A stretch of 8,758 nt of DNA from Bacteroidota bacterium (GTDB lineage: Bacteria; Bacteroidota; Ignavibacteria; Kryptoniales; JAKASW01): assembly GCA_021789755.1 (NCBI GenBank), contig JAJYJD010000140.1, positions 1-8,758 of the forward strand, in the 5' to 3' direction. Shown one piece after another: positions 1-5,767 of this stretch. Numbering within the stretch: position 1 is the first letter of the stretch; every line of letters starts with the position of its first letter. Below the pieces are notes generated by a model. It did no database searches. It was given only the letters and a program-made list of their open reading frames with translations, and had not been told where the DNA came from. The translations under genes were made by a program, and so were the position numbers.

Positions 1-184
1 CCCGCGAGAGACTCAGATTGGCAGAGCCCCTACCGTAGAATAGCATTGGTGTGTTCTATCTCCGAAGTTTTCCTTTATAAATTCTTCGAATCCGTCCGCA
101 AAATCCAGTTCCCTGGAGATGAGGACCGATCTCATTTATGGTGATAACAGTCGCTGGTTCTCATGGACAGCTTAACAAACGGCT

Positions 185-216
185 GAGGGCTTAGATTTGA
201 TCGGATTGCAGCCCTC
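185..216. other. Inverted repeat, 7-bp arms, 18-nt loop
   Basis: The arms GAGGGCT (185-191) and AGCCCTC (210-216) are perfectly complementary and GC-rich, with an 18-nt loop. No T-run follows on either strand, so it is not a standard intrinsic terminator. It sits 5 nt from a second dyad at 222-239. It could be the 3' end structure of a gene lying to the left or an operator. The function is unknown. Confidence 0.4.
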
Positions 217-221
217 CACAG

Positions 222-239
222 AAAGTAATCGGTTACTTT
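222..239. other. AT-rich palindrome AAAGTAA-TCGG-TTACTTT
   Basis: This is a perfect 7-bp inverted repeat (222-228 and 233-239) around a 4-nt centre. As DNA it resembles a regulator half-site pair; as RNA it would be a small tetraloop hairpin. The half-motif ATCGGTAA is echoed just downstream at 240-247. It lies about 190-220 nt upstream of the candidate promoter of the small membrane-protein gene. Its role is not established. Confidence 0.4.
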
Positions 240-409
240 ATCGGTAATTAAATTGGCGACTTTCTGTATAATTGTCAAGGCGACACTGCAAATTTCGAAT
301 CAGCCGGGGGGCAATTCCATTACGTGCGTCAAAATTGACTTCCCAAGAACGCAGGTCTCCGACCTTTCCAATTTCAACTCGAAGAAGGACGCCGATTTCA
401 TCTCCTATA

Positions 410-439
410 TTGAATTAATTCACTTCTCAATTATATATT
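410..439 (+). promoter_or_regulatory. Candidate promoter for the small membrane-protein gene
   Basis: TTGAAT at 410-415 and TATATT at 434-439 are separated by 18 nt, which fits a sigma-70-like -35/-10 pair. Transcription would start near 446, leaving a short leader before the ATG at 462. The TATATTGTG context also loosely resembles the TAnnTTTG -7 element of Bacteroidota. The assignment rests on hexamer similarity in an AT-rich stretch only. Confidence 0.4.
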
Positions 440-461
440 GTGAAAAAGAAAGCGTGACAAC

Positions 462-755
462 ATGGCAAGAGCAGTAAAAACCAGACGAACCGACCGCCTA
501 AGGAAATCGAAGTTCCAGTCGGAGATGCCGTTGAACCGGACCAACTACATGATCATCATCGGAGGTGCGCTGCTGATCGTTGTCACCTACATAATCCTCG
601 CCACCAACAATACCGTGTACGGATTCATCCCACTGGATCTGGTCCCGGTACTCTTGTTTCTCAGCTACATCGTAATCGTTCCGCTCGGAATAATGTACAG
701 AGGAAAGAAAAAGTCGGCGGAACAATCCAAGCCCTCACCGGAAGTCACGAAGTAA
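462..755 (+). CDS. Small two-helix membrane protein, DUF3098-like
   Basis: This 97-residue protein has a strongly basic N-terminus (about residues 5-18, rich in Arg and Lys), two hydrophobic segments at about 29-48 and 57-79, and a hydrophilic Lys/Pro-rich tail. The core, which starts at PLNRTNYMIIIGG and has a second helix ending PLGIMYR, resembles the DUF3098 family of small Bacteroidota membrane proteins. That family has no known function. The basic flank and tail suggest both termini are cytoplasmic by the positive-inside rule. The ATG at 462 has only a purine-rich AAAAAGAAAG upstream instead of a clear Shine-Dalgarno sequence. Met22 (525) is an alternative start directly before the conserved core. 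It is the only plus-strand gene and converges on hemL with 44 nt between the stops. No link to heme synthesis is visible. I am confident it is a gene and only moderately confident of the family. Confidence 0.75.
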   Translation: MARAVKTRRTDRLRKSKFQSEMPLNRTNYMIIIGGALLIVVTYIILATNNTVYGFIPLDLVPVLLFLSYIVIVPLGIMYRGKKKSAEQSKPSPEVTK

Positions 756-799
756 CATCGGCTCTAACAGGGTTCCTTCACTCCTGACATCGTCATAAC
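756..799. other. Convergent intergenic gap without visible terminator
   Basis: Only 44 nt separate the stop of the plus-strand membrane-protein gene from the stop of hemL. I see no GC-rich hairpin followed by a T-run on either strand. Both transcripts therefore probably run into each other, or end by a factor-dependent mechanism. Confidence 0.5.
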
Positions 800-2098
800 T
801 CAACCGACAGCCATCAGCGAATGGTAATTCGCGTCGATGGTCTTCTCTATATCTTCTTCAGTATGTGCAGTTGAGATGAATGCTGCTTCGAACTGCGACG
901 GCGGGAGATAAATGCCTCTTTTCAACATCTCCTGAAAATAAACCGCAAATTTGTTCGTGTCGCTCGTCAGCGCTGTCCTGAAATCGCGCACGGCCTCAGC
1001 GGTAAAAAAGAGAGTGAACATGGAGCCCGCGCGATTCAACCTGTAGTTCAATCCAAGTTTGACGAGGTTCCTGTTTATCCCGACTTCGAGGAGTTTGCCG
1101 AGTCTTTCCAGGCGTTTATAAATGTTCTTCTGTTTGTCAAGAATTCTCAGCTGCGCCAGGCCGGCCGCCATTGCGAGCGGGTTGCCCGATAGCGTTCCTG
1201 CCTGGTAGACAGGTCCGTCCGGCGATACGCTCTTCATGATCTCGCGCCGGCCGCCGTAAGCGCCGACCGGGAGCCCGCCGCCGATGATCTTTCCGAAAGT
1301 TGTGAGGTCCGGCCTTATCCCGAAGGCTTCCTGTGCACCCCCTCTTGAAATGCGGAAACCTGTCATCACCTCGTCCAGTATGAGCAACGCTCCGTTTGCG
1401 TGCGCAACATCCAAAAGGCCCGGCAAGAAACCTCCTCTGGGGTTCACGACGCCCATGTTCCCGACGACAGGCTCGACAATTATTGCCGCGATCTCGTTCC
1501 GGTTGTCGTCGAAAAGTTTCTTGACGGAATCCAGGTCGTTGAACTCAGCCACAAGCGTCTTTGCGGCGAGATCTTTCGGCACGCCGGGTGAGTCCGGTGT
1601 CCCGAAGGTCGTCGCGCCCGATCCGGCTTTGATAAGAAAGCTGTCGAAGTGACCATGATAGCAGCCGGCAAACTTAATGATCTTCTCACGGTTCGTGAAC
1701 GCGCGCGCAACTCTGACCGCGCTCATGGTCGCCTCAGTACCGCTGTTCACCATCCGGACAACTTCGACTGAAGGCATCATCTTCCGGACGAGTTTCGCCA
1801 TCTCAACCTCATAAGGAGTCGGCGCGCCGAAGCTCGTGCCGCCCGCCACGGTCTTCTTCAAGGCGGACACCACGGCAGGATGAGCGTGACCGAGTATCAT
1901 CGGCCCCCACGATCCTACGTAATCGATGAACCTGTTCCCGTCAACGTCATATATATACTGTCCCTTCGCCCTGCTGATGAACAGCGGGTCTCGCTTCACC
2001 GATTTGAATGCCCTCACGGGCGAGTTGACTCCGCCCGGCATGAGTGTCTTCGCTTCGTTGAAAAGCTTGCTGCTCTTCTTTGTATTCAGCTCTTTCAT
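800..2098 (-). CDS. hemL: Glutamate-1-semialdehyde 2,1-aminomutase
   Basis: This PLP enzyme converts glutamate-1-semialdehyde to 5-aminolevulinate, the committed precursor of the C5 heme pathway, in the cytosol. The 432 residues match the family length. Visible landmarks are the N-terminal LMPGGVNSPVRAF (19-31), the SGTEA phosphate-binding turn (119-123), GCYHGH (145-150), LDEVMTGFR with the cofactor-ring Asp242 (241-249), the Schiff-base Lys270 in TTFGKIIGGGLPVGAYGG (266-283), and YQAGTLSGNP (298-306). The start is supported by GGAG at 2104-2107, 5 nt before the ATG, and by N-terminal alignment to the family. It is the last gene of the minus-strand cluster, 80 nt after the SDR gene, and that gap holds two small hairpins. 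HemL normally works with glutamyl-tRNA reductase (HemA), which is not in the window. No key residue appears to be missing. Confidence 0.98.
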   Translation of the reverse strand: MKELNTKKSSKLFNEAKTLMPGGVNSPVRAFKSVKRDPLFISRAKGQYIYDVDGNRFIDYVGSWGPMILGHAHPAVVSALKKTVAGGTSFGAPTPYEVEMAKLVRKMMPSVEVVRMVNSGTEATMSAVRVARAFTNREKIIKFAGCYHGHFDSFLIKAGSGATTFGTPDSPGVPKDLAAKTLVAEFNDLDSVKKLFDDNRNEIAAIIVEPVVGNMGVVNPRGGFLPGLLDVAHANGALLILDEVMTGFRISRGGAQEAFGIRPDLTTFGKIIGGGLPVGAYGGRREIMKSVSPDGPVYQAGTLSGNPLAMAAGLAQLRILDKQKNIYKRLERLGKLLEVGINRNLVKLGLNYRLNRAGSMFTLFFTAEAVRDFRTALTSDTNKFAVYFQEMLKRGIYLPPSQFEAAFISTAHTEEDIEKTIDANYHSLMAVG

Positions 2099-2110
2099 TT
2101 TGTCTCCGTT

Positions 2111-2130
2111 CTGAAGTACTGCACTTTCAG
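2111..2130 (-). other. Hairpin just upstream of the hemL ribosome binding site
   Basis: On the minus strand CTGAAAGTGCAGTACTTCAG can fold as CTG plus AAGT paired with ACTT plus CAG. This gives 7 bp with one bulged A and a 5-nt loop. It ends 3 nt before the hemL GGAG, so it could affect translation initiation or mark an RNA end. Its significance is uncertain. Confidence 0.35.
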
Positions 2131-2147
2131 GCTTTTTTTAACCATGC

Positions 2148-2165
2148 GAAGGTTCAAAAACCTTC
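2148..2165 (-). other. Perfect 7-bp hairpin between the SDR gene and hemL
   Basis: The minus-strand sequence GAAGGTTTTTGAACCTTC has perfect arms GAAGGTT and AACCTTC around a TTTG loop, 13 nt after the SDR stop codon. It is followed on the transcript by an A-run (TTAAAAAAAG), not a U-run, so it does not look like an intrinsic terminator. An mRNA processing or stability element between cistrons is possible. Confidence 0.45.
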
Positions 2166-2178
2166 ACAACTCCGTGTT

Positions 2179-3165
2179 TCACATTAACCCGTTTTCAATG
2201 TACCACTCATAAGATTTCCGTATCGCCTCCCTGATCGGGTGCGGCTGGTAACCAAGCTCATGGATCGCCTTCTCGGATGAAAAATAATGAGGCAGGGTTG
2301 CGCTTACAACGTGTGCTTTCGTCAGAATAGGCGGCCTTCCGGTGACCGCGGAAATAACCTCGAGGGAGGTCGCTGCCGCGCGGGCTGCCCATTGAGGTAC
2401 GCGAAGACTCCGGTCAGAAATCCCGACAACCTGGCTGATCTGGATGAAAAGCTCCTTGAATGAGATGTTTTCACTTCCGAGGATGTATCTTTCGCCGTTC
2501 CTGCCGGATATGAGAGCTGCGATCTCGCCTTCCACCACATCGTCCACTCCGGCGACACACATGCCACCCGAGAGATACGGGCTAAATCTCAACTTTTTCA
2601 AAACCTTCAAAAGAATCCCGGAATGGAAGTGGACATCCCTCTGGCCCATAATGGAGCCGGGGTTTACAATCACGGCATCGAGTCCGCGCTCGACTCCCTT
2701 TATTAGCTCGACTTCGCCGTAATGCTTGCTGTCGCCGTAAGCGACGTTGTGCCTGAACTTGTTGTACTCGACTTCTTCGTCTGCAGTATCGCCCTGCGCG
2801 GGGATTCCGATCGCTGCAATGGAGCTCGTGTGAACGAGTCTCTTCACTCCGGCTTTCAGCGCGGCGTTCACCATATTGCGGACACCATGAGCATTCACAC
2901 TGAATAGCTCGTCCCTTCTTCTGTTATCGAAGCTTACCAGCCCGGCAGTGTGGAAGACATAGTCTATCCCGCCCATGGATTTCACGAGAGCGGATTCATC
3001 GAGAATATCGCCGTTGATGATCCTGCCCGGGAAACCCGCGAGCGCCAGAAGGTTGGATTGTTCCCTGACCAGACCGACGACTTCATAGCCCAATCCGCTC
3101 AGCCTATGGCACAGGTTGGAACCTACGAGCCCGCTGGCCCCCGTGACTAAAACTCTCTCCATCAT
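2179..3165 (-). CDS. Extended SDR, NAD(P)-dependent epimerase/reductase (HpnA/dihydroflavonol-reductase-like)
   Basis: This 328-residue extended short-chain dehydrogenase/reductase has the Rossmann motif TGASGLVG (8-15), Asp53 of GDILD, the HTSS serine region (112-115), the catalytic pair Tyr143 and Lys147 in YGDSK, and NPGSIMG (168-174). The C-terminal GERYILGSEN (224-233) and ELGYQPHPIREAI (303-315) are typical of the NAD-dependent epimerase/dehydratase family. The overall pattern and length are close to HpnA-type (hopanoid-associated) and dihydroflavonol-4-reductase-like proteins. The substrate cannot be read from sequence, and no hopanoid genes are visible. It lies in line with the heme genes, 50 nt after hemB and 80 nt before hemL, so co-transcription is likely but a heme role is unproven. 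The start is ATGATG, so Met2 (3162) is an equally possible initiator. There is no strong Shine-Dalgarno sequence. Confidence 0.9.
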   Translation of the reverse strand: MMERVLVTGASGLVGSNLCHRLSGLGYEVVGLVREQSNLLALAGFPGRIINGDILDESALVKSMGGIDYVFHTAGLVSFDNRRRDELFSVNAHGVRNMVNAALKAGVKRLVHTSSIAAIGIPAQGDTADEEVEYNKFRHNVAYGDSKHYGEVELIKGVERGLDAVIVNPGSIMGQRDVHFHSGILLKVLKKLRFSPYLSGGMCVAGVDDVVEGEIAALISGRNGERYILGSENISFKELFIQISQVVGISDRSLRVPQWAARAAATSLEVISAVTGRPPILTKAHVVSATLPHYFSSEKAIHELGYQPHPIREAIRKSYEWYIENGLM

Positions 3166-3167
3166 TT

Positions 3168-3183
3168 GCGGTTCGAACCCCGC
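3168..3183. other. Short GC-rich dyad before the SDR start
   Basis: GCGG (3168-3171) pairs with CCGC (3180-3183) around an 8-nt centre, with the ten-base palindrome GGTTCGAACC inside the region. A second weak stem (GCGAA 3182-3186 with TTCGC 3197-3201) abuts it. Both lie in the 50-nt spacer between hemB and the SDR gene, 2 nt from the SDR start codon. They could modulate its translation, but this is inference. Confidence 0.3.
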
Positions 3184-3215
3184 GAACTAACGAACCTTCG
3201 CAGGGTCACCGGATA

Positions 3216-4235
3216 CTACTTTTTCAGCAGCTTCGCCGCGTCGACTGCGAAGTATGTGAGTATGAGATCCGCACCGGCTCTCTTTATCGCCGTCAGAGTC
3301 TCCATCATGATCCTCGGCTCGTCCAGCCAGCCGTTGCGGGCCGCAGCCTTGACCATCGAATACTCACCGCTCACCTGGTATGCAGCCGTCGGCATCCTGA
3401 ACTCGTTCTTCACGCGGTAGATGACGTCCAGGTATGCGAGCGCGGGCTTGACCATAACTATATCGGCTCCCTCATCTATATCGAGCGCCACTTCACGCAC
3501 GGCTTCATTAGTATTGGCGGGATCCATCTGATGGCTCTTGCGGTCCCCGAACTTTGGAGTCGACTCCGCCGCGTCCCTGAACGGCCCGTAAAAACCCGAG
3601 GCGTATTTCGCAGCGTAGCTCATCACGGGCGTATTAAGAAACCCGTTCTCGTCGAGGAGGTTCCGTATCGCGGCGACCCTGCCGTCCATCATGTCGCTCG
3701 GCGCCACCATGTCGGCACCGGCCTGGACGTGGGTCAACGCTTCCTTCGCGAGCAGGTCCAGCGTTTCGTCATTTACTATCTCTATCTGACCCGGCAATAT
3801 TTCACGAAGGACGCCGCAATGCCCGTGTGATGTGTATTCACAGAGGCAAACGTCGGTAATGACAAACAACTCCGGCACCTGTTTCTTCAATTCGCGGATC
3901 GCCTGCTGGACGATACCGTTCTCGTCGTATGCCTCCGACCCATATTCATCTTTATGTGACGGTATGCCGAACAGGATAACCGATTTCACGCCGGCCTTAT
4001 AGACGCCCTCGCATTCCCTGACGAGTTCATCGACAGACAACTGAAAAACGCCGGGCATGGAAGAAATCTCCCGGCGGACTTTCTTGCCGGGAACGACAAA
4101 CATAGGATAGATAAAATCGGACGGCTGAAGTTCGGTTTCGCGAACCATCTCCCGGATCGTCTCCGACATCCTCAGCCTTCTCATTCTAACAGTCGGGAAG
4201 CCGGTCTTCTTCTGATATTCCGTCATTGTAATCAT
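3216..4235 (-). CDS. hemB: Delta-aminolevulinic acid dehydratase (porphobilinogen synthase), zinc-type
   Basis: This cytosolic enzyme condenses two 5-aminolevulinate molecules into porphobilinogen. The 339 residues form the expected single TIM-barrel protein. The two Schiff-base lysines are Lys210 in SYAAKYAS and Lys263 in MVKPALAYLD. The metal loop DVCLCEYTSHGHCG (128-141) keeps all three cysteines (Cys130, Cys132, Cys140), which indicates a zinc-dependent form and not the magnesium-only type in which these become Asp/Ala/Thr. The N-terminal RMRRLRMSETIREMVRET (17-34) and FIYPMFV (41-47) are also typical. The start at 4235 is fixed by AAGGAG 9 nt upstream; Met4 is too far from it. A 173-nt gap separates hemB from the upstream hemY-type gene and contains a candidate promoter and a folded leader, so hemB and the genes after it may be transcribed partly on their own. 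Confidence 0.98.
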   Translation of the reverse strand: MITMTEYQKKTGFPTVRMRRLRMSETIREMVRETELQPSDFIYPMFVVPGKKVRREISSMPGVFQLSVDELVRECEGVYKAGVKSVILFGIPSHKDEYGSEAYDENGIVQQAIRELKKQVPELFVITDVCLCEYTSHGHCGVLREILPGQIEIVNDETLDLLAKEALTHVQAGADMVAPSDMMDGRVAAIRNLLDENGFLNTPVMSYAAKYASGFYGPFRDAAESTPKFGDRKSHQMDPANTNEAVREVALDIDEGADIVMVKPALAYLDVIYRVKNEFRMPTAAYQVSGEYSMVKAAARNGWLDEPRIMMETLTAIKRAGADLILTYFAVDAAKLLKK

Positions 4236-4244
4236 AGCGCACTA

Positions 4245-4250
4245 CTCCTT
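4245..4250 (-). promoter_or_regulatory. Shine-Dalgarno sequence of hemB
   Basis: AAGGAG on the minus strand ends 9 nt before the ATG at 4235. It is the clearest ribosome binding site in the window and selects Met1 over the in-frame Met4. The other starts here have weaker signals, so hemB may be translated more strongly or independently of upstream genes. Confidence 0.75.
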
Positions 4251-4308
4251 TTCACGCTCAGCCCTTGCAGAGGCTCTTTGGTTCCGACGCTTCGATACAA
4301 ACCGCAAG

Positions 4309-4364
4309 TACACTAATCGCTGCACGGTGAACTAATCCGAAAAACATATCCACCATTTAGTGTA
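4309..4364 (-). other. Nested stem-loop in the hemB leader
   Basis: Reading the minus strand, TACACTAA (4364-4357) pairs perfectly with TTAGTGTA (4316-4309). Inside it, TGGTGGA (4355-4349) pairs with TTCACCG (4331-4325) through five Watson-Crick pairs plus two G-T wobbles, leaving a 17-nt loop. The two stems are separated by an internal loop of 1 and 8 nt. The element lies between a TATAAT box and the hemB Shine-Dalgarno sequence, where a leader regulator would be. No poly-U tract follows, so it is not a simple terminator. I do not recognise a known riboswitch class. It may be a regulatory fold, a protein-binding site on DNA or RNA, or chance. Confidence 0.4.
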
Positions 4365-4379
4365 GAACACGCCGTTTGC

Positions 4380-4408
4380 ATTATAGCGCACGGGCGGCTC
4401 ATTTTACA
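4380..4408 (-). promoter_or_regulatory. Candidate internal promoter for hemB
   Basis: The minus strand has a perfect TATAAT at 4385-4380 in otherwise GC-balanced sequence. The best -35 partner at 17-bp spacing is TGTAAA (4408-4403), matching TTGACA at only three of six positions. A start near 4373 would give a leader of about 138 nt that includes the nested stem-loop. The unusually wide gap before hemB in an otherwise tight cluster supports an internal promoter. Confidence 0.4.
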
Positions 4409-5761
4409 TTATGCCAGTAATTTCTCGGCGGTACTCTTCCCGTTCGCAATGCAGTCCGCGACGGAAATACCGTCCTTGTAGTTGCAACAAATATAGAATC
4501 CCTTATGAAGGCTTTCAACGTGCCTGACTGCATCAAGTATGGACAGGTGGCCGATATTGTACTGGGGGATAGCCCTGTCCCACTTGCTGACAGCACGAAA
4601 GGCAGGCGAGCCGCTTATCCTCATGAGCGCGGCATTCTCTTCGTGTGCGACCCTGGCGATTTCCTCGTTCGGAAGAGATGCAAGTTTGGGCTGCCTCGAT
4701 CCTCCCACGAAGGTCGTGAATTCCACAAAACCTTCCGGAGCGCGAGCGGGGAATATGCTGGAGCTCCATATCGTACCAAGAATCTTTCTGTTTTCAACCT
4801 CGGGCACGAGAAATCCGAAACCCCTCAGGTCAATTTTCACCTGCTCGCGCTTGTAGCCGAGAACCGCCACCGCAACGGGCGGATACTTGATCTTCGAAAG
4901 CTCGCTGGAAAGTTCAGGAAGCCACGATTTGACGATTGCCGCCGCTGCGAATGCCGGCGCCGAAAGGACGACCGCGTCGTAGGTATAGCTGTCCGACTTT
5001 CCGTTCAGCGTGAAATTGACGGTGAACTGAGCGCCGGCGGAATTCACGCTTCCCACCTCCGCGCCGTACCTGATCGCATCTCCCAATTCTCTGGCAATGG
5101 TTGCGGGTAAGACTCCCATACCGCTTCTTAACGAGAAAAGTTTCGCCGATGCTTTTGCCCTGGTCCCTCTTTTCTTCCTTTCCCGGGCGCCCAGCACCGC
5201 ACCCTTCAGAAGTCCACCGTACTTTTCTTCGAGCGCATAGAGCTTCGGAAATGCGGCCCTAACACTTAAGTCGGACGGGCTGCCTGCGTACACGCCCGCT
5301 ACGAAGGGATTAATCGCATAATCGAGGAACTCGCTGCCGAGTCTGCGTGTCACGAAATCTGCTATCGATTCTTCATACTCTGCCCGCCCGACGAAAGGTT
5401 CGGCAAACAATCTCAATTTCCCTCCGAGCGTCCAGAGTTTCGTCGATATGAACGACCCCGGCCCGCCCGGCAAAGCGTGAAGCTTCCCATTCCGCAGGAT
5501 GAAACGATGTTTCGACGCCTCGTCCGCGTAAACCTTCTCGTCACCGATTGAAAGATCCGACAACAGCTCATCTATTACGAAGTTCGTTTCAGAAGTACTG
5601 TTGGGTCCACCTTCTACGAGATAGCCGTCGACAACTTTCGTCCCGATCGTCCCTCCCGGAGCGGAATGCCTTTCGAACACGGTTACTGCCGCGCCGCCCT
5701 TCTTCAGAAAATGCGCCGCCGACAATCCCGATATCCCCGCACCGATCACTGCGATCTTCAT
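4409..5761 (-). CDS. hemY: HemY-type FAD-dependent protoporphyrinogen/coproporphyrinogen oxidase
   Basis: This flavoprotein performs the six-electron oxidation of a porphyrinogen to a porphyrin, normally with oxygen. In the classical route the substrate is protoporphyrinogen IX; in the Gram-positive type route it is coproporphyrinogen III. The 450 residues match the family. The FAD dinucleotide fold is seen in IAVIGAGISGLSAAHFL (3-19) with GAGISG at 7-12, Glu30 in FERH, the APGG turn (34-37) and VEGGPNS (49-55). RSGMGVLP, AIPQYNIGH (397-405) and the C-terminal NYKDGISVADCIANG (427-441) complete the HemY pattern. An oddity is CysCys (425-426) where a Gly-containing motif (AGNY, AGAS or TGAS) normally sits. 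The start is 6 nt after the hemH stop, so the genes are probably translationally coupled. The symbol hemG is also used for this family in some annotations. Protoporphyrinogen is the more likely substrate because of the ferrochelatase type. Confidence 0.95.
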   Translation of the reverse strand: MKIAVIGAGISGLSAAHFLKKGGAAVTVFERHSAPGGTIGTKVVDGYLVEGGPNSTSETNFVIDELLSDLSIGDEKVYADEASKHRFILRNGKLHALPGGPGSFISTKLWTLGGKLRLFAEPFVGRAEYEESIADFVTRRLGSEFLDYAINPFVAGVYAGSPSDLSVRAAFPKLYALEEKYGGLLKGAVLGARERKKRGTRAKASAKLFSLRSGMGVLPATIARELGDAIRYGAEVGSVNSAGAQFTVNFTLNGKSDSYTYDAVVLSAPAFAAAAIVKSWLPELSSELSKIKYPPVAVAVLGYKREQVKIDLRGFGFLVPEVENRKILGTIWSSSIFPARAPEGFVEFTTFVGGSRQPKLASLPNEEIARVAHEENAALMRISGSPAFRAVSKWDRAIPQYNIGHLSILDAVRHVESLHKGFYICCNYKDGISVADCIANGKSTAEKLLA

Positions 5762-5767
5762 GGCCGA

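Larger units (their letters stand above)
1..461. other. Left-hand region without a convincing gene
   Basis: I find no protein or RNA gene here that I can defend. Two short open frames lie antisense to each other at its left end: a plus-strand frame open from the window edge to a TGA at 142-144, and a 40-codon minus-strand ATG frame at 13-135. Both lengths are expected by chance, and neither product is recognisable. The stretch does contain perfect short dyads (104-117, 185-216, 222-239) and AT-rich sequence from about 405 to 445 that probably holds the promoter of the gene starting at 462. A TATAAT hexamer occurs at 267-272 but has no good -35 partner. Confidence 0.6.

Noticed and set aside
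267..272. Perfect TATAAT on the plus strand
   Set aside because: No reasonable -35 hexamer exists 15-19 nt upstream, it is not an extended -10, and it is about 190 nt from the nearest gene start. A chance hexamer in AT-rich sequence is the simpler reading.
253..477. 74-codon plus-strand frame beginning with TTG
   Set aside because: It has a rare start, no ribosome binding site and no recognisable domain. It runs across the likely promoter and overlaps the better-supported gene at 462.
1284..1652. 122-codon plus-strand frame antisense to hemL
   Set aside because: It is a shadow of the conserved PLP-lysine region of hemL, with no independent evidence.
3160..3190. tRNA T-arm look-alike (GGTTCGAACCC) on the plus strand
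   Set aside because: The flanking bases do not form a 5-bp T-stem around a 7-nt loop. No acceptor, D or anticodon arms can be drawn, and the upstream sequence is the coding region of the SDR gene.
4505..5110. 201-codon plus-strand frame antisense to hemY
   Set aside because: It is a shadow of the hemY coding frame. The composition is Arg- and Cys-rich without domains, while the minus-strand protein is unmistakable.
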